From: Bolinopsis microptera
Taxonomy: Eukaryota > Ctenophora > Tentaculata > Lobata > Bolinopsidae
Length of the DNA: 64,000 nucleotides
Assembly (NCBI RefSeq): GCF_026151205.1
Contig: NC_087079.1
Location: forward strand, 14,880,445 to 14,944,444
Reading direction: 5' to 3'
The notes under the pieces are model-generated. The model did no database searches. It was not told where the DNA came from and saw only the letters and a program-made list of their open reading frames with translations. The stretch's first letter is position 1; each line of letters starts with the position of its first letter. A program made the position numbers and the translations under genes. This document shows positions 21,485 to 33,100 of this stretch, piece by piece.

Positions 21485-22903
21485 TGTGAAACCAGTATTT
21501 CTGGTACCCATAGGGGATTTGAAATCAACTTATAAATCAAATGTCAGCAAAAACATCATTCCTCAAAGTATCATAATCAAACCCCGGGCGAGTCCAAAAT
21601 TAGAAACCTGAGTATTGATTCATATGAAATATGAATATCTCTTTAACGATAAAATTTCCTGAACCAGATCTGACTCGCTATGTCTGTTCAGACATGTTTG
21701 TCTGCCAGATCGTGGTACCTGAGTCCCTTCATTGCCGTGCATTGAAATCACACAATAACACACAAAGCTAGAATCACGGCAAATCGACATTCATCGCTTT
21801 TTCATCGGAGTACTAATGGACAGTGTTCCTGGAATCCATGGGGCCTGCGTAAAAGATTTGTTGAGGCCAGCAGCACGATTACTCGAAGTGGAGAATCCTG
21901 AATGTTGCGGAATCGAGAATCCTGAGTGTTGTGGAATCGTCTTCTTTTCCGTGCTGTGTTGCGGGGTCACTTTTCTTTCAGTGGTGCAGATCTCTCCTCC
22001 TCGTATGAAGTGATACTTTTCTGGCTCTTTCTCCATCTTTGCTTTTAAAGATTCAACAAGTTTTCTCCGTATCAGCCTCTCCTCAGGAGATCGATCAGGA
22101 CTCAGAAATGTTTTATTGAACTGTGACGACTGCTTCAAGTTCTTAGCATTACTGAGCACAACAGAAACTGAGTCTGATCGGCTGAAGCAAACTCTGACTG
22201 GACGATGTTGGCCAGGCTTCGCAGTTCCCAGACGGTAACATTCCCTCACGAAGGGTTTTTCTGCTCCAGCAATTTCACTAAGCATACCTCCCACAACTGT
22301 ATCAAGATTGGTTTTAGGATCCTCCCTGAGTCCGTATACCATCACACAGCGACTGCGATTATCATTGTCAACTGCTGATTTCACAGCCGCTTGCAAAGTT
22401 TTGCCTGGGATCTGTGGACTGTTCTGCTTCACTATGTCGCTAAACGATTTAACTTCTGTTTTGACGACCTCCTGAACTTTCTGAACATGATTGTCCTTCT
22501 TCTGAATAATTTCGTCCTTAAGCTCCAACATAAGTTTCTGATTTACAATCTGATCAGATTTCAAAGTGTCAATATTTGATGACGCAGATTTAAGAATGTC
22601 TGTGCTGCAGTTTACAATCTTAACAAATTCCATGACAAATCCAGCAAGTGAGTCTTTGCTGACATTGTTCCCTTTCATAAGAACATGCTTCGTAACTTCA
22701 GTGATGTTTTTACACTTAGCTGCTCCAGTCAACGAATCGAAAGTTCCCCGAATGTCCTTCTCCAATCGATGCAGGGATTCCAATGTATAGCTCATTATGT
22801 ACAAGTAGCGATGTACACGTTGTACTCGATTTAAGCAAGGCTGTGCGATGCTGATAACAAGAGCAATTAACAAACGTACATGAATTTGATAAGACAGCAA
22901 TGG
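21485..22903 (-). mobile_element. LINE-derived insertion with ORF1 only
   Basis: This is the segment present in mariner-like copy A but absent from copy B, where GGGAATTGTT joins directly to AAGGGTGCCC. On the minus strand it has a short 5' leader, ORF1, a ~300-base 3' UTR, and a short AAC-repeat end (seen on + as GTTGTTGTTGTG), typical of some LINE tails. No endonuclease or RT is present and no target duplication was resolved. Confidence 0.8.
21791..22795 (-). CDS. LINE ORF1 protein (coiled coil plus RRM-like domain)
   Basis: A 334-residue intact ORF from the first ATG; upstream in-frame codons start only at a TTG. The N-terminal ~125 residues are helical and charged, like the trimerising coiled coil of LINE ORF1 proteins. 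An RRM-like core follows (RSRCVMVYGLREDPKTNLD, then RECYRLGTAKPGQHRPVRVC), then a basic C-terminal region with RSPEERLIRRKLVESLKAK, the usual ORF1 RNA-binding pattern. The tail has an imperfect repeat of PQHSGFS. ORF1 proteins coat LINE RNA. Here no ORF2 follows, so the copy could move only with borrowed reverse transcriptase. The same RRM-like pattern appears decayed at 9540-9722. Confidence 0.85.
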   Translation of the reverse strand: MSYTLESLHRLEKDIRGTFDSLTGAAKCKNITEVTKHVLMKGNNVSKDSLAGFVMEFVKIVNCSTDILKSASSNIDTLKSDQIVNQKLMLELKDEIIQKKDNHVQKVQEVVKTEVKSFSDIVKQNSPQIPGKTLQAAVKSAVDNDNRSRCVMVYGLREDPKTNLDTVVGGMLSEIAGAEKPFVRECYRLGTAKPGQHRPVRVCFSRSDSVSVVLSNAKNLKQSSQFNKTFLSPDRSPEERLIRRKLVESLKAKMEKEPEKYHFIRGGEICTTERKVTPQHSTEKKTIPQHSGFSIPQHSGFSTSSNRAAGLNKSFTQAPWIPGTLSISTPMKKR

Positions 22904-23284
22904 GTGCCCAATTAAGGTGTCGTGTCACGGTGTCACATAATCACCCAGTCAATTTTGTTAACGAGATACACAAAATGCTTGATAACTTCGTCATTTCTAA
23001 TCCGTTTTGCCTCATGTTTCAGATCATATGCAACATTTGATAATCTACCGTCTCTGAAAAAATTAGGCGTTCAGCATGTTCAGAGAAAACAATATAGGTG
23101 TTTTAATATTGAATGGGCGTGGTCTAAAATATTCGAATTTTCAAATTTTGACGACGGAATCCTCGAACCAGTAAGTACAGTATGCCATCTGCAAAGCAAC
23201 AGCTCTCAAATATAAACACGGCGAATAAGACCCAACGTTTGCACACTGACTTTTGGCCCACCCTGTATTAAAACGATAACACAA

Positions 23285-24594
23285 TTAGCTAAGGGCACGC
23301 TCCGTCCAAATTTGAATAACAAACAGCTTGAACCTCCTATTACTAAGCACGTAGATAACAGGGTTGCTGACCACGTTAATAGTAAGACAGTACCGAGAAA
23401 ACAACACACCCCACACAGGGACAACTTCCAGGTGTAGAGCTTCAACTGTCCAGATAGCGAGGGTGGGGGCCCAGGACAGGATAAAAGCTAGACCCACCCA
23501 CAGGATCGTTACTATAGCTCCTGTAATTGTTATTTAAATTATAGGAATTTGTATAATGTATATTATTTATACTAGCGACGATTGATTCTATTGCCATAGA
23601 GGAGGGACATAAGATGAATGATATACTCAGTATTTACTATTCAACTGTTGACAACGACTAAACCAATTACTTCAGTGAAGAAATACGAACAGCTGACCAA
23701 TCAGTGCATTTCAAGTTAACTGACCTCTGTTTGGTAGAGCCTCTCCCATACTTCTTGTGATATAAAAAACTTTGACAAGTAGGATAATGTTAGCTGTAAT
23801 TGTGACTATCATTGGTAGAGCAGCAGTCGCTCCACCCCACACTACGAACCAGATGTCAAGTTCCGTGTCAGCTACATCTGTATTTAATTTGTGTTATGTT
23901 GTAATACCCAACAAAGTAACAAATGTCAAAATACAAGGATCAGTTTGATGTAATGAATCAGAGATAAAAATGATATAAGTTCATAAGAAACTGATGTCAT
24001 TAGTGGATTAATAATAATAACATTAACATTGTCTCCATCACGAGACTGACATATAATACCTGATATAGTACAAGTAAGTTGCGGTGGACTGAAATGAGCT
24101 GTTGGTTTGTTGACTTGAATGACAAGACAATTTAGTGCGGGTACCAGCCAGGCTACAACCACCACAATGTAAAACCACACCACTCTTATTGGTACAAGTG
24201 GTGGATGCAGAACCACGTGTGCTCTATAGCAAGCCATCGCCATTATCAGCAACGTTTCAGCCACAAACGGTAAGAACTTACCGTAGGACTGGACACTACA
24301 GATGATATCTCCTAGTACCCAATCATTTGCGATGAGTGTCACTAACAGGGGCACGAACTCTATTATAATTATAAGGAAGTCAGCTGCTGCTAAGTTTTCT
24401 ATCAGCAAGATAGAGATTCTGTCTATATCTATAGCACGATACTTGAGAGAGGCAAGCAGCACGAAACAGTTTCCTGCCAGTCCCAGTAGTATGAGAAGTG
24501 AGGTGAGGATTATTAGGGTTACTCTGGTAGCTGGGGTCATGTTATCCAGATTACTGTGAGCCAACCAGGAGAGGTTGCTGAGGGTAGTGATCAT
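23285..24594 (-). CDS. Rhodopsin-family GPCR, three exons
   Basis: Exons on the minus strand: 24594-24060, 23877-23725, 23520-23285. Junctions are GT-AG and phases agree, giving 307 residues. Exon 1 encodes an N-glycosylation-type N-terminus, TM1 with GN (LGLAGNCFVLLASLKYR), TM2 with LAAADF, TM3 ending MACYRAHVVL in place of DRY, TM4, and an ECL2 cysteine (LTCTIS). Exon 2 encodes TM5 and exon 3 TM6 (FILSWAPTLAIW) and TM7 with NPVIY, then a short tail. The Cys after TM2 (DIICSV) can pair with the ECL2 Cys. This is a complete class A receptor with unknown ligand. Reading through the exon 1 donor would give a longer ORF lacking TM5-7. Confidence 0.92.
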
Positions 24595-27500
24595 TTCACC
24601 GTTGAGATGGAGAAGAGTTTACTTCACCCTAAACAGAGGGATTTTTACACGAATGAGAAGGAAAGAAGAAAAACGTGGTTAAAAGAAAAAGTAAAAGTGC
24701 TGGCCATTCGTAAGAGTACGTGATTTAGCAAGAAATTTTAATTTCATCATTATAATAAATGATATAACGTGATGTAATGTAATGTGATATACTGATATAA
24801 CAAGGATATATCTTGTGAACTTGGCTAGTATATATGAAACTTTTGATATGGAGTTGTAGAGGGAGTTATGTGCCTCGCCGGGCTAAAGTAGTGGATGACC
24901 TTGCTGTACGGCAAGTTAAACAAGGATCTGAAACTACTAGGTTCCGTACAGACTCAACTCTGCACCCGTGTCAATATGTTCATTATATGCAAGCCTCTTG
25001 ATTTATAATGTAGTGTGGTATCAAATTCTAAAGTACGAATGAAAAAGTAGTACTTTTTGCCCTTGTTTGCAGATATTCGTGAACGATATTTCTTAAAAGA
25101 TCGCCCGTGAATAAATAAGTAAACATACTTTTTGTTAAATTAATAAATATAAGATACGTATGTACGTATCTTATACTTACAACGACAGTTGTACAACAGT
25201 TGTACAACAGTTCAAGAAATAAGTAAAGTTTAATGGCTAAACATTTTTCAGCAGGGAGAAAAAAATACGGTAAAAATACGGTGTTATACAATTGTAAATA
25301 CCACGATGCTGGAAGTCATGAACTGCGAACAGTGAGTTAACAATTGTAATCTAATAGTAATACCGCGACTAACCTTGTAGAGTTACTTCAAGTCCTGGTC
25401 ATACCTACTCAATATTTTATTTTCAATTAAGTTTTAAGATTTATACTAGTACACTACATTATTGATTCAGATTTTCAGTTACACATAGATATAGTGTATG
25501 CAACGTGTATCAAGCTCGACCGTTTACGAATATGTGTAAACATTCGCCCGCGGGACAGTGCATCAGACATTTTGAGTAGTAAGTTACTGGCCAGTGATTT
25601 GGTCTTATGAGAACCTTTGTATGGTGGAGCACAGCACTGGTTAGTGGTTACCCTGATCATTATGAATATGAGCAAAAAATATTTTTCCGAAGCCCACCAT
25701 TCGATACACGATTTTGGACTCGAGGCTTCCCCTTTGTAATGCGATCTCGAGAGACTTTTTTCTATGGAAAAACCCTTGAGTAATTCTCTATTTTATGCCG
25801 TTGCCCACCCCCCCCCCCCCCCCCGCGTTGGGGTCAGTGCGTAGAGGCCAGGGTTAGGGGTTCGAATAGTCATTCAGGGCCACCTAATCCTATAGAGAAC
25901 CCAGAACAGTCGAGTGTAAAGCTTGAATAATCATCATCCTAAAATTTCTTCTAATATTAAAGTCACTATTGTGACGGTACATTAGAACTAGACAGAAACA
26001 AAGTGTGAAGGGCCTGAACGGAACCCCTCGGTTTCAGTTCCTTGTTTAACAGTTAATACTGCCGTACAGCAAGGACATCCACCGGGTTCTCCAAGGATGG
26101 GCACTTAGCTCACTCCACACTATGCTCTGTCAAATGTTGCTTATATAATTATACCAAGGATCTACAGGAAATATTTCCTTGTAAGTTTAGAGGGCGATCT
26201 GTGAAGTGTGAATAGACAACTACCTTATTCCCATTTCCCAACTATAGGAACCAGAATTCCTATACTATCCCATTCCCAACGAGCTACACCAAGCATAGTT
26301 TCTCTTTTTCGCCTTAAAGGTATTTGCCAAGTACTACTTGGTCGTTTGCTCTATCCAGAGCCCTCTCGCTTGCAGTAGCGCGCGTCTCGTATTATGCAGT
26401 ATGCACCTGTGAAGTAGGAACCCATTGATTGCTGTAATTATCTCAGCCTCAGATGCAGTTATTACTATTAGAGGTAAACATCGTGACACAGCGAGAGTAT
26501 CAGTAAAACTAAAACTCCGCCATCTGTTACCAGTTTGCAGTTGTTAATGGAAATGGAAATAGCCTTGTGATTAGTCCCTGAATGCTGAAATTGATGGCCG
26601 CTGAACTCATGGGATTACTATTTACTGCAGAACTCGATATTAACCGTGTCTCTTTCGAACATAGGTTGTCGGCCGGCTGGTGGATCTACAAAAATTGGAT
26701 CTTCGACCCAAGCTCCTACCTACGTTGTTGTAGTTTTTGCAGATAATTCATGGGGCTATACTTATAGTTATAGCTGTTTAGAATTTCATTGAGCTACTTC
26801 AGTAGATTTACCTGTCGTAATACGTACTACTACTGGAATATAGAAACTTATAACAATAGACTCTATTTTTATGTGGCCTTATGGTCTAGCCGGAGTTATA
26901 ATTTGTAGAAAGGAGCAATAAAAGTTTGAGAAACTAAACAAAGCAATTTACAAAGTTGTCTATTTGCTATTGATTGTAGACTTTAGTGTTAGGACTTAGT
27001 GTCCATTTAAAACACAAACAACAAAGGTTTAACGTTTTAACGACTCCGACTACCCCTACTAAAGCCACATGACTACCAAAAGATCATTTGTAGCTATTTG
27101 AATTTCCCTCTTTAAGTTGAGGGTTAATTAAGACTATCAGTACTGCTTTGGTGTGTTTATAAACGGTGCAGCTCTTATTTTTGTTTTTCCTTACGATATT
27201 AAGTTAAGCATCATTAAATTCAAACGTTTTAGCTTGCTTATAATCCACCAATTGGATCATCATTTCGTTTGCTCAATAGATTTTGTGCTGTTTAAATTGT
27301 AATAGCTTAGGAGATTCAGAGGTCGACACGGAATGGTTTTCCTAAGAGTCCTGTGTCTCATAACAAGTTAGTGACAGTCGGAAATTCGGCAAGTCTTAAC
27401 TTACCCTTTAACTTTTCATAATCATAGTTATCATGATTCCGATTGGTTTAAACTTAACGGAGATTATTTTGTCCGCTTTTGTAACTTCAAGTTGTATTGA

Positions 27501-27628
27501 ACTTATATTCGATTCAAATGATATTACACGGCCATAAAACAAAAACATCCTTCAGCAAAATTTTAATTAACATTTTCCAACTCATCACCAGCAATAAGTT
27601 TACGTTTCACTGTTTCAGTTGCTTGCAG
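24595..27628. other. Intergenic, no gene recognised; holds an inverted repeat pair
   Basis: No supported coding sequence. A block at about 24890-24960 (GGATGACCTTGCTGTACGGC, then GTTAAACAAGGATCTGAAAC) recurs inverted at about 26010-26085, so 24.88-26.10 kb may be one element. A poly-C run lies at about 25807-25824. The 5' exon or exons of the 27629-28881 gene probably lie here but could not be identified. Confidence 0.5.
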
Positions 27629-28881
27629 TGCTATAAAGGGTGACGATGCTGCTTGGTCGAATATTCGAGATCACACCAGCCAGGACATCCCATTCAACCC
27701 GGGATCACAGACCTTGATGATAAGAGAGGAAGAGCTGATAGCTGATGGTAAACAAAGGGATATAAGCCTGAATGTGGAGGGAGATATGGGAGCCTACCAA
27801 GAAATTAAACTTAGCATTAACTGGTGAGTGAAAACCACCAACAGCCTCATCGTTCACAAGACGTGTTGTAATAAGTATCTGCTTGAATTTTACAAATAGC
27901 GTTCCCCTGATTCGTTCTTAAACATGGCCCCTGTGAATGACCACTAAAATAGGCCCGTTTGCAGGATAACAGGATACAACCCAAACTACAGGGTAGTGGT
28001 CGTGGAACAAGCTTGTATGGCAGAAAACCTCAGTCAGTACAAATACGATCAGCTATCGGAGGCAGCAAGATCTACCTGCTTTGATGCCCAAACTGGGGAG
28101 GTTAATTGAGTTAATCAATACCCTTCACATAATCAATATCCGTACCACATGGGAGCCGGTACGGGAGGATATAACATAAAAATAAAGTAAAAATTGCCGA
28201 ATTTTATCTAAATTATGTAAATTATGCAAATCATGAACAAACCCGCAGAGACATATCTGGGAGTTCGAGTTAAGTGAAGAAGTGATCAAAATAACCTGCA
28301 ACGGAGAAAGTATTTTGGATTATAAGGCAAGTTAATGAAAAATATTTTGGATTTTAGGATAGCCTAAAAAGTTCTAGCTCTTATTTATAGTACATAATTA
28401 TTCAGTTAACTCCGTACATAAACATGACTAATTCTAGGTTAGCAACGCAGTCCCAGCAAACGAGAACCAGTGCTACAGTGACATTCTGTCTATGTGGGGC
28501 ACGTTGTGGGCTAATCGTGACGTCATGACTGTTGAGTTTAACGGAGTGCTGTTCAGTTCAGATACTGAAGCTGAGTACAGACTCGTAACCAAGGAGATGA
28601 AGAAACCAAGTAAGAAGTTACCTTATTAATTAAGGATTTACCTATCAAAAGTTATTACTTTTATTATGTTGGTGATAACTATTTTTGCTATAAAAGGGAA
28701 TGATAGCAAACAAAGGATGTGTTTTGGGACGAGCAAGTCTTTGCGTTGCATCATTCCCTACCTTCAAAACTCACATTTCCCCAACCACTAACTCATTGTA
28801 GAATCTACATTATTGTAGGTATAACAGATAAGTACATTAATTTCAGCTACCAACTGTAAGTCAGGTAACCAGAATATTTGA
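27629..28881 (+). CDS. Unknown protein, five exons, 5' end missing
   Basis: Exons: 27629-27823, 27965-28100, 28249-28326, 28438-28609, 28847-28881. Phases agree, giving about 204 residues after an unseen first exon. The 28326 donor is GC (AAG then GCAAGT), the others GT. Five cysteines, alternating hydrophobic strands and no membrane segment suggest a small, possibly secreted beta-rich domain, with IWEFELSEEVIKITCNGESI followed later by VMTVEFNGVLFSS. That pattern loosely recalls Cys-containing secreted domains common in cnidarian genomes, but I cannot name the family. The first exon, likely a signal peptide, must end in phase 2. A perfect 60-bp palindrome begins 24 bases after the stop. Confidence 0.65.
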
Positions 28882-28904
28882 CCAGTTTTAAAGTAGTGGA
28901 GTCA

Positions 28905-28964
28905 GTTTAACTTCTTACCAAAGTTGCTTTATATGTATAAAGCAACTTTGGTAAGAAGTTAAAC
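28905..28964. repeat. Perfect 60-bp palindrome
   Basis: Two 29-base arms starting GTTTAACTTCTTACC are perfect inverse copies around a central TG. It begins 24 bases after the upstream stop codon, so it would lie in that gene's 3' UTR, where the RNA would form a long hairpin. Confidence 0.95.
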
Positions 28965-30104
28965 TTAGTTAAATGTACATTATACATTATACATTATACA
29001 TTATATATTGCTTTACATGTTATTGTACTAGAGTATTGTACTGGAAAGTTCTAGACTATATTATTTGGTATTGTCTGAGTATATGATTGGCAGTTGGAAC
29101 TTCCTCAGAAATTCACGAAACAACAAAATATACAACTGCTTAAATGTGGCAAATAGTTAATAAATCATTAATCACAACAGAATCTTATCAATTTTTTACA
29201 TTTTACAAATAACTTGAATTGTCTCAAATCTGGAAATCTGAAAGCTGCATTACAGCAATGACAGAATCAACTGAAAGAAACTGATATCTGATCAACGAGA
29301 GATTAGAAATCAGCCGTCCAATCAGAAAAACAATTTCAGTTTTTTGGATTGTTCACATATCACGTTGTTTATTTCAAACAACATATTTTATCGTTATAAC
29401 CATAATATGAAATAAGTAATGAGGGAACAGATCTATCGATAAATAACGAATTCTCATTTTTGATTAAATCCAATTCGTTTGAGAGTTCGTGCGTTTTCAC
29501 ACTAAATAAGTGGCCGACTACAGGCTAATGTTATTAGTAAGCTCGCCGAGTAAATTAATAATTGAATTAATCCCGTAAATGTATACTTGTAGCTTCAATG
29601 GAATGTGGTTAACACATACCGTTGCATAATACATACAAAGAACAAGTGACATGTGAACAAATCCTTTACTCTACTCGTTTTGATAGAAGATAATAAATCA
29701 TGTCTAAATACGGGAAACTTGCTGACTTTGAAAAAAAGAAAAGATATGTATAAAATCAAATAAGATGTACAATATGACCGATCAGGTGTGACAGAATCCG
29801 ATCGAATTAAAAGTTTTGAGTTTATCTTTATCGGAGATATCCAGTAGAGATAAACTGAAAACATTCATGTTTAAGACCCGCTAAAACATTCTATAAAATC
29901 TGTCCATGCCTCATAGCTTCAAAGGACAAGGTAAAGTTAAGGTCGATGTTAATTCCACAAATTTGAGACAGACTCTCCCAGCGTGAACAAGCTGTATCAA
30001 CGACACATGGTTCAAACTTGCTCATTCATAATATTAATGGTTCAAATATGACGTCATAAAACAACACGACGACTAAAATTCCCATCACAATCCTAACAAC
30101 AAGG
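28965..30104. other. AT-rich spacer, no gene seen
   Basis: It holds a short ATTATAC-type microsatellite near 28976-29010. The remainder has only short ORFs and includes the likely 3' UTR of the minus-strand kelch gene. Confidence 0.6.
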
Positions 30105-33100
30105 TTACAGTGTGGTATGTGAAGTGGAAGCGGAAGTAGGAGAGTCTGTGGTGTTTATCATGTCGGTGGGAGTGAAGGCGATCATGCCGCACCCTCCCCT
30201 GTCTGTCTTCATGCAGGGTAGGTCTGTAAACTTGTCTGAAGAAGTGTTGAAACAGTGGACGGTTTTTAGCATGGCACCGTTCTTTATACCACCCGCTAAT
30301 ATTACCTGAAAATTAATTAAGTAACTAATTATTACGCTAATATTACCTGAAAAGGGAATTGTATTTAAACATTTCGTTATATATTATACTATTATATGTA
30401 ACGTTTACTTAGATATTGAAAGATGTTAAAAAACAGCAACAACTAAAACAATACACCCAAAAAACTCCAGATCCCAGTATCAACTACCTTATTATCGAGA
30501 ACGCAGACACTCCTCAAGGTTATACCATCACTCTTGATATCAAGCATCTCCCAGGCCTCCTTCTGTGGATCAAACAACTCTACCGGCACTGGACGGTGTT
30601 CCACGTCGTCATTCTCGTGGTAGATGTTCCCTCCGATGACGTACATTATCTCGTTTACTACTGCCATGCTGAGGAGAAGGGGATAAGTTCTTGTTTTTAA
30701 TTTATATCATAAACATTGCTTGTAAATTTGACAGTTAAAAGTTTTCGTTACTTTTATTAAATTTGAATATTTGTGGGAAACGATGAGGTTTTGGCATTAA
30801 GTAAAATTATATGTGTTGTAAAATTCTTATTGTAAGATTTATTTTAGTGCAACTATTCAATTCAACAGTCAACACTGATTAATGATTATATTTCTGATAC
30901 ACAGTTTGAAAATAATATCATTTTGTAGGACATAGAATTAGGTGCAAGATGTTCATGTAGGTGCGGTAATATTTTGCAAATAGTGGGATTCCGCACCTGC
31001 CTAAACACTAAAACTGTTTTATGTGCGGTACATTTGGAGGAACTGCAATTAAGCTGAACAATTCGCCAAATTTGGAGCCTTAAGGTACTCTCAGGTTGAA
31101 TCAAATGTAATACACGTATTCCTAAAGCACGTTCGTTCCTAATTTGCAGTCACTGCGACAAAATAAAACATATGAAATGCATGAAGTTATCTAAGTCTGA
31201 GGCAAAAATAATTGTAGATTCTGGCTCTGCCTGGATATGTTATGACTGTATTTCCAGCGCCTTACCAGTAAATGCATGCCCCTCGGCAAAGCCACCGAGA
31301 CAAGGGCCCGTCATAGGTCCTAAATTTAAAGTTCAATGCACATGCTGTAATGGCTGGATTTACTCCCCCGCCAACCTGAAAACCTGCCACTGGTGCGAAT
31401 CTAAAGTACATACCAAATGTCACTCCGACTTATTAGGATGCAGAAATTGCTGTGAAAATATGATCCCGGGATACTATGTACATTGCTATCAGCTATACTC
31501 ATTACATACACATACTCACACCGGCGTAATCCACAATCCCTACGATCGCTATCAGTTGATTAACGAAATAGGAAATACAATTGACCAAGATCAGGAACTC
31601 GAATATTGGAATGAGATTTCTGATATTTTAGTTAGCTGCAATTACATGGAGCCGACAAATGTAAGTTCGTCAGGACCATGTGATCTTAAGATATTTACCT
31701 TAAACATACGGGGACTTCTTAAAAACGTAGACAAATTAAGAGAAGATATATTCACGTACTCGAAGTATGATGTCCTTTGTTTTAACGAGACTAATCTCTT
31801 GCAGGATAAGCTTCCTAATGGTATTAATGACCTAGTGCTTGAGGGATTTTATGAACCACTGTTACGAGATCCAATACGTAGTTCTGGTCGTGGTGGGGGT
31901 TTAGCAATTTATATCAATACGCGGGTATGCGAGTCTGAAAATATTGAAAAATTCTTTCCCCAAAACTTTGATGTGACAGACAAGAGTGGTGAATTCATGT
32001 TGGTAAAACTCCATAACTGCAAAGGCTTTAACAAAACAAAGATAATCGTCAATATATATCGGTCACCAGCATCAAAAAATCCTGATAATTTTAACAAACT
32101 CATTGACTCCCTATTACACGGCATGGAAAGGCACTCGAGAAAACATACTATATTAGTCGGTGATTTCAATGTAGATCTTACACATTATGATACTGACAAA
32201 CATTGTCAAAATTTGATTGAAACTATGACTAAATACGGTTTCTTTCAGCTAGTCTCACGTCCCACACGTATCACTGATCACAGTGCCACTCTTATAGATC
32301 ATGTTTACAGCAATAACGTACAACACACACACAGCTGCAATGTTCTTACTGTTGACCTGTCTGATCATCTAGCCACTCTTGTTACTATCTCACTTGGGCA
32401 ATACAGCCACATTGCAGGGAGTAGAAACAAACGACACAGAGTCGACCATGGAATGAATATTGAAAAACGTATGTTTAACGAGTCGAACAACCTTAAATTT
32501 ATAGAATTAATTGGATCCGAAATGTGGGAGGAAGTCACACGTGAAAATTGTGCTGATGAACAATATAACAAATTTATTGAAATATACGGTCAGCATTATG
32601 ATGAGGCATACCCAGTGAAAACCAATCATGTGCGCCGCAAATTTGAAAGGCAGGACCCCAAACCTTTTATGCTACCCTGGCTTGAAATTGCCTGTGCTCG
32701 TAAAAACAAATTATTCCATGCCAAAATAGTGGACCCAACGGAGGAAAACTACAAGGCTTACAAAAAGCATAAGGCATTCTGCGACAAGCACGTCAATAAG
32801 GCAAAAGACAAATACTACAAAACACAATTTGATAAGTATAAAGATTGTTCAAAGAAACAATGGCAGCTGATCAACACTCTACTTGGCAGAAAATCTAAAT
32901 CTCATAACAAAATTAAACTCCAAAACGCCGACGGAAATATCATAAATAGTGACAGTGATGTAGCTGAGCACTTTAACTCTTACTTCTCCAACATTGCCAC
33001 AAAAATCAAAGATGCGATCAGCGCGCGTACTGTATTCGATCCAGGGGGTTTTAAACATTACCTTAGCAGCCCAGCTTCGCAGTCTATGTTCGTAAGACCA

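Larger units (their letters stand above)
21085..23265. mobile_element. Mariner-like non-autonomous element, copy A, interrupted
   Basis: The ends are CAGGGTGGGCCAAAAGTCAG and its inverse, flanked by TA on both sides (21083-21084 and 23266-23267), as in Tc1/mariner transposition. The outer ~400 and ~360 bp align with copy B (39599-40365), which lacks the central 1.4 kb. No transposase was seen. The right end lies about 20 bp beyond the stop codon of the minus-strand receptor gene. Confidence 0.9.
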
